This document shows positions 6,919-14,618 of a stretch of 45,694 bases of DNA, one piece after another (the stretch's first letter is position 1; each line of letters begins with the position of its first letter). The stretch is from the NCBI GenBank assembly GCA_017303475.1, contig JAFLBO010000037.1, forward strand, positions 1 through 45,694, in the 5' to 3' direction. Below the pieces are notes generated by a model. It saw nothing but the letters and a program-made list of their open reading frames with translations. It made no database searches and was not told where the DNA came from. The position numbers were made by a program, and so were the translations under genes. The stretch is from Chitinophagales bacterium (lineage in GTDB: Bacteria > Bacteroidota > Bacteroidia > Chitinophagales > Saprospiraceae).

Positions 6919-9336
6919 AAAAACGCGGACGCGCAGCAGACGGGCCAGGCGCTTGAATTCGGTTTCCCAGTCTTTGTTGACAAACACCCACTGCCCCTTG
7001 CGGTAGCCTTTGGTGAACAGGTAGAAGATGTTCTGACTGCGCCAGATATTGGGTTTCAACCCCATCTCTTCTACGATGGTGAGTACGTCGTTCAGCCAGC
7101 GCACCCGGGGAATGGAAGACTCATCCAACTCTATTTTTTCAATTTCGCGCAGCACCCGCATCCCAATGGCATGGTTGATCCGGTCTTCATCGGAACGTTT
7201 GATGTGCCAGCGCTTTAAATCTGCCGCAATACGGCGCAGAGCGCGTGGATCGGCGGCGTCTCCGTTTTCGAAAAAATGCAGTAAATCCGCATTCAGCACA
7301 TAAGAGGCAATATTATGCCAGGTGGCCGGCAGGGGCATTTTCGCCTCTTCTATGCCGGTCATGAGCTGGTAATTCTCATTAAATACATTCCGGAAGGTAG
7401 ATTCTGCGGCTTCCAGGCTGGCGTCGGTGATACTTCGGATGATCTCTATTTTTTCATCAGCAAACAGGCTGGACAAGGTGAATTTTTCCGGCCCGAAATA
7501 TTCTTGCAATGCCCCGATGACTTCCCCCATGTTGGCGGCCCGGAAAGCCTTGCTGGTTCGGGTAAACATCTCCTCAAACTGCGAACGCAACATATCACCG
7601 CTGATATTGCCGATGATATGCTGCTGACCCATATACAGGATGGCAAAGCAGAACGTACGTTCCGCATGACTTAAGCGGGAACGAATGCGCAACCGTCCTG
7701 CGGCAAACTTAGGCGTGCCGGCTTCTATTTTTTCAAAAAACTCTACTGAGGCCGTGTAATTGAACAAATCCAGTCCTTCAGGATCGTCTTCAAACAAGGA
7801 TGCCACGGCAAAATGCATGGCCACGCGTTCGAGGGTTACCCGGGTGGGCACCACGTTTTTCAAAAAACTCTCGGCGCCGTTGGGCAATACATTGCTCGGC
7901 GCTTCTGCCAGCCTGCGGGTGAATTCCGGATAAAAATCCTGCCCGCAAACATCCAGGGTGTAATCCATGGCGCGCAGGGCGTATTGCAGAATCTGATTGG
8001 TTTCAATGCCGGAAATTTCATCGAAGAACCAACCGCAGCTTGTGTACATCAACACCGCGAAACGCTGGCTTTCAAGAAGCCTGAGCACCATGACCTTTTC
8101 CAGGTGACTCAGTTCGCGACGGGCGTGTTTTTTCAGAAAAGCTTCCACCCGGGTGTCTGAACGGTCCAGCATAACCTCGATGTAATCATTTCGGGCGCCC
8201 CATGGATCGCGGAGCAAACGTGCTCCTTCTCGCTCAAAAATGGGCGTCATTTGATCGCGCAGCCAATCGAGGGTATCGCGCAGCGGTTTGCGCCATCGCT
8301 GATGCCAGCCGGGTTTGCCGGAATTGCAGCCACAATCACTGCGCCAGCGTTCAATGCCATGGACACAGCTCCAGGAGGAATTTTCGTGTATTTGCACCTC
8401 CCATTCAGGCGGATGCAGCTCCAAAAATTGCCCGTAATTGGTAAGGGTGGCTACTCCTTTGTTTTCTACATAATTCAGGCAATCGGCCAGGGCCATTTCC
8501 CCAAAACGGTGGTGGTGGCCGTAGCTCTCGCCATCGGTGGCGATATGAGAAAGTTGGGGCGTATCGTTTTGATCAAAAACGCTGCTGAGGCGGTCTGAAA
8601 ACAATTTGCCGCTGTTGAGCAAGCCATTGAATGCCACTTCCTGAGAAATGCGGCCGTGGTAGAAATACAGGGCAATGCGTCTGCCGCTGGGCAACATACA
8701 CCAATATGGCCTGCGGGTATCAATGGATTCGGCATCTACGGCCTGCCAGGTCTCGGGTTTATCGTCGGTCAGTTTGCGAACCGCCTTGGCCTGACGCGGG
8801 GCCAGGATGGTGAATTGGATGCCATGAGCGGCCAAAACTTCGAGCGATTCGGTATTAACGGCAGTTTCGGCCAGCCAAATGCCTTCCGGATAACGTTTGA
8901 ACCGGTGTTCAAAATCGCGGATACCCCAGGTAACCTGCGTTACCTTGTCGCGGGGATTACACAATGGCAGGATCAGGTGACTATGCACCTGTGCCAGGGC
9001 AGAACCGTGTCCGCCGAATAATTCCTGACTTCGTTTATCTGCCTTGAGCAGAAGAGAATAGGCGTCGGGGTCGTTTTCTTCCAGCCAGGAGAGCAGGGTA
9101 GGGCCAAAATTCCAGGAAATCCGGTTGTAGTTATTGCGGATTTTGGTGATCCAGCCTTCTTCATCAAGTATACGCGCAGCGGCGTTTGGCGCATAACATT
9201 CGTGGTTGATGCGGGTATTCCAATCGTGAAACGGGTGGGCAGTTTCCTGTTGTTCAACGGTTTCCAGCCAGGCATTCTCCCGGGGCGGCTGGTAAAAGTG
9301 CCCGTGAATGCAAACGTATTTATTCGATCGCGACAT
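6916..9336 (-). CDS. GH57/DUF3536 family glycoside hydrolase-like protein
   Basis: This 806-residue protein opens with YVCIHGHFYQPPRENAW, the hallmark N-terminus of glycoside hydrolase family 57 catalytic barrels, followed by GFxxE-type surroundings such as GIWLAETAVNTESLEVLAAHGI and ATDGESYGHHHRFGE. These carry the expected catalytic Glu and Asp areas. The C-terminal half matches the DUF3536 extension in length and position. GH57 enzymes cut or transfer alpha-glucans, so a cytoplasmic alpha-amylase or glucanotransferase role is likely; no signal peptide is present. ATG 9336 is chosen because the family motif begins seven residues later; the frame extends to 9372. It lies 43 bases after the Crp-like gene on the same strand and may share its transcript. 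The stop lies in an inverted repeat. Confidence 0.85.
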   Translation of the reverse strand: MSRSNKYVCIHGHFYQPPRENAWLETVEQQETAHPFHDWNTRINHECYAPNAAARILDEEGWITKIRNNYNRISWNFGPTLLSWLEENDPDAYSLLLKADKRSQELFGGHGSALAQVHSHLILPLCNPRDKVTQVTWGIRDFEHRFKRYPEGIWLAETAVNTESLEVLAAHGIQFTILAPRQAKAVRKLTDDKPETWQAVDAESIDTRRPYWCMLPSGRRIALYFYHGRISQEVAFNGLLNSGKLFSDRLSSVFDQNDTPQLSHIATDGESYGHHHRFGEMALADCLNYVENKGVATLTNYGQFLELHPPEWEVQIHENSSWSCVHGIERWRSDCGCNSGKPGWHQRWRKPLRDTLDWLRDQMTPIFEREGARLLRDPWGARNDYIEVMLDRSDTRVEAFLKKHARRELSHLEKVMVLRLLESQRFAVLMYTSCGWFFDEISGIETNQILQYALRAMDYTLDVCGQDFYPEFTRRLAEAPSNVLPNGAESFLKNVVPTRVTLERVAMHFAVASLFEDDPEGLDLFNYTASVEFFEKIEAGTPKFAAGRLRIRSRLSHAERTFCFAILYMGQQHIIGNISGDMLRSQFEEMFTRTSKAFRAANMGEVIGALQEYFGPEKFTLSSLFADEKIEIIRSITDASLEAAESTFRNVFNENYQLMTGIEEAKMPLPATWHNIASYVLNADLLHFFENGDAADPRALRRIAADLKRWHIKRSDEDRINHAIGMRVLREIEKIELDESSIPRVRWLNDVLTIVEEMGLKPNIWRSQNIFYLFTKGYRKGQWVFVNKDWETEFKRLARLLRVRVF

Positions 9337-9379
9337 GTGGCGAAGGTAGGAATAAGTGATGGCATACGCCACCAGATGG

Positions 9380-10072
9380 TTACCGCATCTCTTCTACCAG
9401 TTTATCCAGATCGCGGATAAGCAGGCGTGAGCGGTTGAAGGTGAGCAGTTTTTTGTGGCGGAGGTCGTTTAGGGTTGTTGTTACCGTTTGACGGCTGGTT
9501 GCCGTCAAATTGGCTATTTCCTGGTGGGTTACAGGTTTGCGTATAACCCACTCATAACCTACGCGCTGGCCTTTGTTGCGGGCCATATTGACTAAAAATT
9601 CCACGATACGGCTGCGGCTGTCGCGGAAGATGAGCGATTCCAGGCGGCGTTCCATTTCCAGTTGGCGGCCGCCAAAAATTTTCATAAAAAACAGGTTGAT
9701 CTCTGAACGGTCGCGCATCAGACTGCGCAGTTCCTCCAGTGTTACCACACAGGTGTCGGTGTCTTCCAGTGCCGTAGCATAGTCGTGGCGTTTTTGTTCG
9801 CCCAGCATGGCAAGTTCGCCAAAAACCTCACCGCGACCCAGAATGGCTTTGGTGATTTCCTTGCCTTCCTCGTTCATCACAGAAATTTTGATCTGGCCTT
9901 CTGTAATGAAAAAAATGCGGTCGGAAAGATCATCCGGAACGTATACCACATCGCCTTTTTTGAACCGGCAATGTTTTTTTTGTGCCATTAGCTCCTCATT
10001 GCCCAGTTTGGTAGGACAAAGCAAATGGGTTACGTCGATGTTTTCCAGGTGCCAAAAAGACTGGGCTTGCAT
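9380..10072 (-). CDS. Crp/Fnr family transcription regulator
   Basis: The 230-residue product has an N-terminal cyclic-nucleotide-binding-like barrel (about 35-150, FKKGDVVYVPDDLSDRIFFI, GRGEVFGELAML) and a C-terminal winged helix-turn-helix (about 170-225, THQEIANLTATSRQTVTTTL). The effector pocket has the FGELA phrase typical of cAMP-type folds, but ligand identity cannot be read. No N-terminal cysteine cluster of the Fnr iron-sulfur type is present. It starts 3 bases after the CBS-ACT gene and precedes the GH57 gene, so the three probably form one operon. This suggests, without proof, control related to energy state or glycan storage. Confidence 0.88.
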   Translation of the reverse strand: MQAQSFWHLENIDVTHLLCPTKLGNEELMAQKKHCRFKKGDVVYVPDDLSDRIFFITEGQIKISVMNEEGKEITKAILGRGEVFGELAMLGEQKRHDYATALEDTDTCVVTLEELRSLMRDRSEINLFFMKIFGGRQLEMERRLESLIFRDSRSRIVEFLVNMARNKGQRVGYEWVIRKPVTHQEIANLTATSRQTVTTTLNDLRHKKLLTFNRSRLLIRDLDKLVEEMR

Positions 10073-10075
10073 GGT

Positions 10076-10738
10076 CTAAACATTCAGATAGTGCATGAGC
10101 GCGTCGTAGCGTTCACGCAGCTGTTCGCTGTGATCGGTTTCGCCGAAAGATTCTTTGATTTCGAATTCATGTCGTTCGAGGGAAGCAATGGCCCGGGAAA
10201 GGTCCCGCCGATCCAGTTTCAGGGTCAGCTCAACGTCTTCCGGGTTGGGGGTAGAGGTAACGAAAGCGCTGAGTATGTGCACATTATTTTCTTCAAAAAT
10301 ACGTGCGATGGTAGAGAGGGTGTAATCCCGTTTGGGCATGAGGAGCACCAGCACAGCGCCTTGTTCGGTCAGCGAGGCGGTGTGGGCAAAAAATCGCAGC
10401 ACATCGGTTTGCTGGATCAGTCCCAGGTAATTACCTTCCTGATCTGTTACCGGAATCACGGTGAGGCGGTTATCACCCATCATTTTGATGACCTGAAAAA
10501 CGTGTTCATTTTCCAGTACCTGATACCTCGGCAAAACGGAAAAATCGTATTCGCGGAGCGGATCGGCGAGTTTGTGGTGGAAAATTTCTTCTTCTGAGAG
10601 CAATCCAACCAGTTTTCCGGCATCTACAACTGGCAAATGCTTTACGTGGTGGTCGTTCAGCAAATGAAACGCCTCCCTGCCGGTTTGATCAACCGTAATG
10701 GGCGGAATATCATGTGCAATCAGCGTGCGTGCAGTCAT
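10076..10738 (-). CDS. CBS-pair protein with C-terminal ACT-like domain
   Basis: The 220-residue protein holds two CBS motifs (about 1-60, VDQTGREAFHLLNDHHVKHLP; and 70-125, ENEHVFQVIKMMGDNRLTVIP). A C-terminal ACT-like region follows (about 140-200, LVLLMPKRDYTLSTIARIFE...VHILSAFV). This arrangement resembles AcuB-type proteins. CBS pairs usually bind adenosyl nucleotides and ACT domains bind small amino acid-like ligands, so a cytoplasmic sensor is likely. It is the first gene of a probable operon with the Crp-like regulator (3-base gap) and the GH57 gene. Its upstream region carries a half copy of one repeat family and a perfect palindrome. Confidence 0.85.
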   Translation of the reverse strand: MTARTLIAHDIPPITVDQTGREAFHLLNDHHVKHLPVVDAGKLVGLLSEEEIFHHKLADPLREYDFSVLPRYQVLENEHVFQVIKMMGDNRLTVIPVTDQEGNYLGLIQQTDVLRFFAHTASLTEQGAVLVLLMPKRDYTLSTIARIFEENNVHILSAFVTSTPNPEDVELTLKLDRRDLSRAIASLERHEFEIKESFGETDHSEQLRERYDALMHYLNV

Positions 10739-10742
10739 AGAC

Positions 10743-10817
10743 GAGTGTTTTAGTGTTTGGGTTTTTGAGTGTTTGGGTTTTTGAGTGTTTGAGTTTTCGA
10801 GTTGGCGTTCGGCTTGG
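10743..10817. repeat. Single arm of the GAGTGTTTGAG repeat family
   Basis: This stretch repeats GTTTGGGTTTTTGAGTGTTT-like units and ends in GAGTTGGCGTTCGG, the same inner sequence as the left arm at 2719-2773. No matching second arm is present nearby. It lies between the divergent CBS gene and aminotransferase gene. Confidence 0.8.
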
Positions 10818-10854
10818 TTTTAGGGGGTAGGTTTAAGGATTGTTCTCGATGGGC

Positions 10855-10921
10855 TTACTGACGGGGTGGTTACTGACGGGGTGACTGCCAGTCACCCCGT
10901 CAGTAACCACCCCGTCAGTAA
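10855..10921. repeat. Near-perfect 67-base palindrome in a divergent promoter region
   Basis: Arms 10855-10887 and 10889-10921 are exact reverse complements over 33 bases with a one-base centre (10888). Each arm contains two copies of TTACTGACGGGGTG. With almost no loop it could extrude as a cruciform. It lies between the divergent CBS and aminotransferase genes and so could affect either promoter. Confidence 0.95.
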
Positions 10922-11034
10922 CCACCCATTGGTAATATTTAACGCAATTCAGGCCTACCTTGTTCCGGTTCCACCGAACTTTGCCGGGACACTGCAAATA
11001 TGGGTGTAAAAATCTATTCTCAAAAAAATTAGTG

Positions 11035-12234
11035 ATGCAAATGCAAAATCAGGGCACGCTTCGCACTGCTTTTTTTCGCCACCTGGCACAAACCTCTCCG
11101 GCGCCGTTAGCGCTGGAAGTGGTGCATGCAGAAGGTTGCTGGTTGCATGGGTCAAAGGGGGAGCGCTGGCTGGATCTGATTGCCGGCATTGGTCCGAGTG
11201 TGCTGGGGCACCGGCATCCGCAGGTGCAGGAAGCTGTGGAGGCACAACTCCATGCGTACTGGCATACCCTGGTGTACGGCGAGTATGTGCTATCGCCACA
11301 GGTGCAACTGGCAGAATTGCTGGCCGCTCAACTACCGGGACTTGATTCGGTGTATCTGGTGAATTCCGGCACAGAAGCTACGGAAGGCGCCATGAAACTA
11401 GCCAAACGAGCCACCGGCAGACCTCATTTTGTGGCTTGCCGCAAGGCTTACCACGGCAGTACACAGGGAGCGGCCAGCTTGATGAGTCCTACCGATTTTA
11501 CCCTGGCATTTCAACCACTTTTGCCGGGTATACGACACATGGATTTCAATAACCTGGATCATTTGGAGGTGATAGATACCCAAACGGCGGCGGTTATTGT
11601 GGAGACGGTTCAGGGAGAAGCGGGCATCATTCCACCCGATCCGGCTTGGTTGCAGGCGCTGCGCAATCGCTGCGATGAAACGGGCGCCTTGCTGATTTTG
11701 GATGAAATTCAGGCAGGTATGGGTCGCACCGGGAAATTGTTTGCTTTTGAGCATTACGGCATTGTGCCTGATGTTTTGCTGTTGGCCAAGGGCTTTGGCG
11801 GGGGTATGCCGCTGGGCGCTTTTGTGGCTAAGCGGGAGCTGATGCAATTGTTGACGCATGATCCGGTGTTGGGGCATATTTCCACGTTTGGCGGACACCC
11901 GGTGAGTGCGGCGGCCGGGTTGGCTACCTTGCGCGTGCTGTTGGAAACAGATTTGATTGCTCAGGCTGCTGCCAAGGGCGATTTATTCCGGAAACTGCTG
12001 GCGCCGCACCCGGCCATCAGGGAGATACGCAGTGCAGGGTTGTGGCTGGCGCTGGATCTGGGTAGCTGGGACGCAGTACAACGGGTAATACAATACTGCA
12101 TCTCCCGTGGATTGATTACCGATTGGTTTTTATTCAATGATCAGAGTCTGCGTGTAGCGCCGCCGCTGACCATTTCGGAGGAAGAGATCACATGGGCCTG
12201 CGAGGTGTTGAGCGCGGGGTTGGAACGCGGGTAG
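11035..12234 (+). CDS. Class III PLP-dependent aminotransferase
   Basis: The 399-residue protein has the class III fold: LDLIAGIGPSVLGHRHP near the start, NSGTEATEGAMKLAKRATGR (cofactor phosphate region), LLILDEIQAGMGRTGK (the Asp that contacts the PLP ring nitrogen) and LLAKGFGGGMPLGAF, whose lysine forms the PLP aldimine. Relatives include acetylornithine, 4-aminobutyrate and other omega-aminotransferases; the substrate cannot be assigned from sequence alone. The ATG at 11035 (or 11041) places TLRTAFFRHLAQ at the usual N-terminus; the frame opens at 10960 but that part is not family-like. It is a lone gene flanked by repeats, and its stop codon (12232-12234) lies inside the repeat that follows. 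Confidence 0.88.
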   Translation: MQMQNQGTLRTAFFRHLAQTSPAPLALEVVHAEGCWLHGSKGERWLDLIAGIGPSVLGHRHPQVQEAVEAQLHAYWHTLVYGEYVLSPQVQLAELLAAQLPGLDSVYLVNSGTEATEGAMKLAKRATGRPHFVACRKAYHGSTQGAASLMSPTDFTLAFQPLLPGIRHMDFNNLDHLEVIDTQTAAVIVETVQGEAGIIPPDPAWLQALRNRCDETGALLILDEIQAGMGRTGKLFAFEHYGIVPDVLLLAKGFGGGMPLGAFVAKRELMQLLTHDPVLGHISTFGGHPVSAAAGLATLRVLLETDLIAQAAAKGDLFRKLLAPHPAIREIRSAGLWLALDLGSWDAVQRVIQYCISRGLITDWFLFNDQSLRVAPPLTISEEEITWACEVLSAGLERG

Positions 12235-12301
12235 GAACGCGGATTTTTTGGAACGCGGATGACGCGGATGACGCGGATTTTTTTGTGTTGCCTTCGGCAA
12301 C
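12222..12301. repeat. Single arm of the AACGCGGATGACGCGG repeat family
   Basis: This arm repeats GAACGCGG and GATGACGCGGATGACGCGGA and ends in TTGCCTTCGGCAA, matching the left arm at 6570-6662 closely. The aminotransferase stop codon is within it. No partner arm follows; instead a different tandem array begins at 12343. Confidence 0.9.
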
Positions 12302-12342
12302 GGGATTTTGTGTTATAACTTCGTGAGTACCCAAGCCTTACG

Positions 12343-12818
12343 CCTCTGCGAAAATCTGCGGGGTCATCTGTGTAAATCAGCGGGAAACAAAACCCAATCT
12401 GCGGGAAACTAACCACCACCACCAATCTCAAATCCAGCACCTCTGCGAAAATCTGCGGGGTCATCTGTGTTAATCTGCGGGAAATAACGCAATCTGCGGG
12501 AAACTAACCACCACCACCAATCTCAAATCCAGCACCTCTGCGAAAATCTGCGGGGTCATCTGTGTAAATCAGCGGGAAACAAAACACAATCTGCGGGAAA
12601 TAAACCACCACCACAAATCTCAAACCCAGCGCCTCTGCGAAAATCTGCGGGGTCATCTGTGTAAATCTGCGGGAAACAAAACACAATCTGCGGGAAACTA
12701 ACCACCACCACAAATCTCAAACCCAGCGCCTCTGCGAAAATCTGCGGGGTCATCTGTGTAAATCTGCGGGAAACAAAACCCAATCTGCGGGAAACAAAAA
12801 CACAATCTGCGGGAAATA
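12343..12818. repeat. Tandem array: five copies of a 95-97 base unit
   Basis: Copies start at 12343, 12440, 12535, 12632 and 12729, each opening with CCTCTGCGAAAATCTGCGGG. The unit contains CTGCGGGAAA two or more times plus an ACCACCACC stretch, and the last copy is altered at its end. Single or paired units of the same family occur as inverted repeats at 29992-30160 and 31861-32100. The array occupies the gap between the aminotransferase and the next gene on the same strand. Units are adjacent with no unique spacers, so it is not a CRISPR array. Confidence 0.92.
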
Positions 12819-12869
12819 TACCTTTACTTCGCAATGATAAATCAGTTTTTCCACACAAACTACCCGGAT

Positions 12870-13754
12870 ATGACCTATTACCGTAACCTCTTTATTTTGT
12901 TTTTATGCCTTCCTGTTCTGGTACATGCGCAATTGCACAATACCATGCAAAGAGAACGCCTGATGGCGCTTGGCATTGACAGCATCGAAAAAACAGAGAT
13001 TTTACTGGATAGCCTTGAAGAACCTGTTACAGAACGTGTGATAGAAAAAATACGGGTAAATAACCAAGGTTTTTTAACCCGCATAGAAATGTTGGATGAA
13101 TCCGGGAAATGTACATCACTATATGAAAGCGATTACCTGGATACTTTTTTGATAGAAAACAGGTATTATGTACATTGCTATGATACGATCTCTGTTATGA
13201 TTACCAGATATCAGTATGATGAAAGCAAGCGGCTGGAATCCTTTTCCTTCCATTCAATAGCTGGAAATTTGACCACGGTTTCTCATGAGTATGAGGCATC
13301 AGGACGATTGTTAACCAAGAAACAAAAGTTCCGTCCCAATAAACTGACCGGCTCCAAGGGAGGCAAAGAGGTATGGCAATACACTTATGCGCCTGATGGC
13401 ACTTTGGCGCGTATGGATGTTGTAAGCGGTTCGGGTAAAAAGGCTAAAAAAAGATTTTATACTTACCAGTACGATGCGCAAAACCGTCGCATAGCAACCT
13501 ATGTAGCCGAACAGGAAGATGTAAAGGGTTTTCTGATAGAAAAACGTGGATATGAGTCAAATGGGGAACTGGCCTTTACAGATCATTGTTGCCGCTCGGC
13601 AACCTACCTACATTCCGGGCAACTGCATACTAAAATTCCTGCGGGTGCTTGTAGCAACACAACTTATTTGTACAAGGCCAATGGATTGATAAACGAAGAA
13701 CGGATCAGTGTTGACCAAAAAATGAAAAAGATTATTCAGTACAAGTATTTTTAA
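12870..13754 (+). CDS. Exported protein of unknown function with YD-like repeats
   Basis: The product (294 residues from ATG 12870) begins with a signal peptide (MTYYRNLFILFLCLPVLVHA, cleavage before Q). The rest has loosely repeated stretches such as YQYDESKRLESFSF, HEYEASGRLLTKKQ and YTYQYDAQNRRIATY. These resemble YD/RHS-type or DUF-type beta repeats found in exported Bacteroidota proteins. No enzyme motif is seen. An in-frame ATG at 12834 adds twelve polar residues and lies close behind a TACCTTTA box; the later ATG gives a standard signal peptide and is preferred. Codon use is AT-richer than upstream genes. Confidence 0.75.
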   Translation: MTYYRNLFILFLCLPVLVHAQLHNTMQRERLMALGIDSIEKTEILLDSLEEPVTERVIEKIRVNNQGFLTRIEMLDESGKCTSLYESDYLDTFLIENRYYVHCYDTISVMITRYQYDESKRLESFSFHSIAGNLTTVSHEYEASGRLLTKKQKFRPNKLTGSKGGKEVWQYTYAPDGTLARMDVVSGSGKKAKKRFYTYQYDAQNRRIATYVAEQEDVKGFLIEKRGYESNGELAFTDHCCRSATYLHSGQLHTKIPAGACSNTTYLYKANGLINEERISVDQKMKKIIQYKYF

Positions 13755-14019
13755 ATTTAAAAGGGAATAAAGGTTGGACCTCCTGCGCGGTTTTGAACAT
13801 AATAACATAATTAGGTCGTTTAAATGGAACAGAAAAATGTGGATCTCTTCGAATCCGATCATGTATTTGTGTGAAAGAAAAAACGCCCGCCTGTTAATTA
13901 TTTGTTAATACTCCCCCCTGCCGACCCATATTTAACAAGTAGTTTTGATATATTAGTAAAGAAATGGGTCAATCCGATTTTCAATAAATCAATTTTTAAC
14001 ACTTAAATGTAAAAAAATT

Positions 14020-14346
14020 ATGAGACTATTTTTTTTGCTGTTTGCTCTTGTGAGTTTTACTCTAAATTCCTGTATAAAGGATGATGCTGCCTCTAACGCC
14101 CAAGAAGTTAATGCCTCTAACAAAACAGAAGATCGAGGAGATGCCACCCTTTTGGTAACAGGTGGTAGTGGTGGCACGGAATTGTCATGTGGGTGGTCAG
14201 ATGGATATGGATCTGGTCAGGTACCTTGTGAAGGCGACCATTGTGCGCTCACAGTCATGACTATAAATGGTTCAACCCATGTTGGCATTACTTGCTTTAA
14301 TGATGATGTGCCGTTACATACTGACAATTATCGACTTGGCAATTAG
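14020..14346 (+). CDS. Small cysteine-rich lipoprotein of unknown function
   Basis: The 108-residue product has a lipoprotein signal (LFFLLFALVSFTLNSC, lipobox cysteine at 18), a polar Asn/Asp-rich stretch, then TLLVTGGSGG and a mature part with further cysteines (SCGWSDGYG, PCEGDHC, ITCFNDD). Shape and size recall short exported Bacteroidota proteins of the NVEALA type, but the NVEALA motif itself is absent, so this is only a likeness. The next gene on the same strand encodes a TlpA-like thioredoxin with an export signal, which could act on its cysteines. The region is AT-rich, and the 265 bases before it and 272 bases after it hold no other gene. Confidence 0.65.
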   Translation: MRLFFLLFALVSFTLNSCIKDDAASNAQEVNASNKTEDRGDATLLVTGGSGGTELSCGWSDGYGSGQVPCEGDHCALTVMTINGSTHVGITCFNDDVPLHTDNYRLGN

Positions 14347-14618
14347 GGTATTTAGACTGAGATATTATGCCGCATACGCATTATAGACTTCTCAGAAAGT
14401 GATATTGGGCTGAAAAGCTGTCTGTTTTTAACTGTATAAGTCAATTTTGTGACCAAAATCGGTAAATTTCGGCGAATAATAGCTAAAACGGGCAGTTTTC
14501 AGTCTAAAACCGCCTACGCTTTAAGTCTAATAAACTATTTAAAAATGGATATTTAATCAGTATGCCTCTCCTAATGCTCTTTTGACTAAGTCTCAAAACA
14601 ATTTAACATCTGCATGTT

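Noticed and set aside
12343..12818. Possible CRISPR array
   Set aside because: The units are 95-97 bases, adjacent and similar throughout, with no unique spacers between short repeats, and no cas genes are near.
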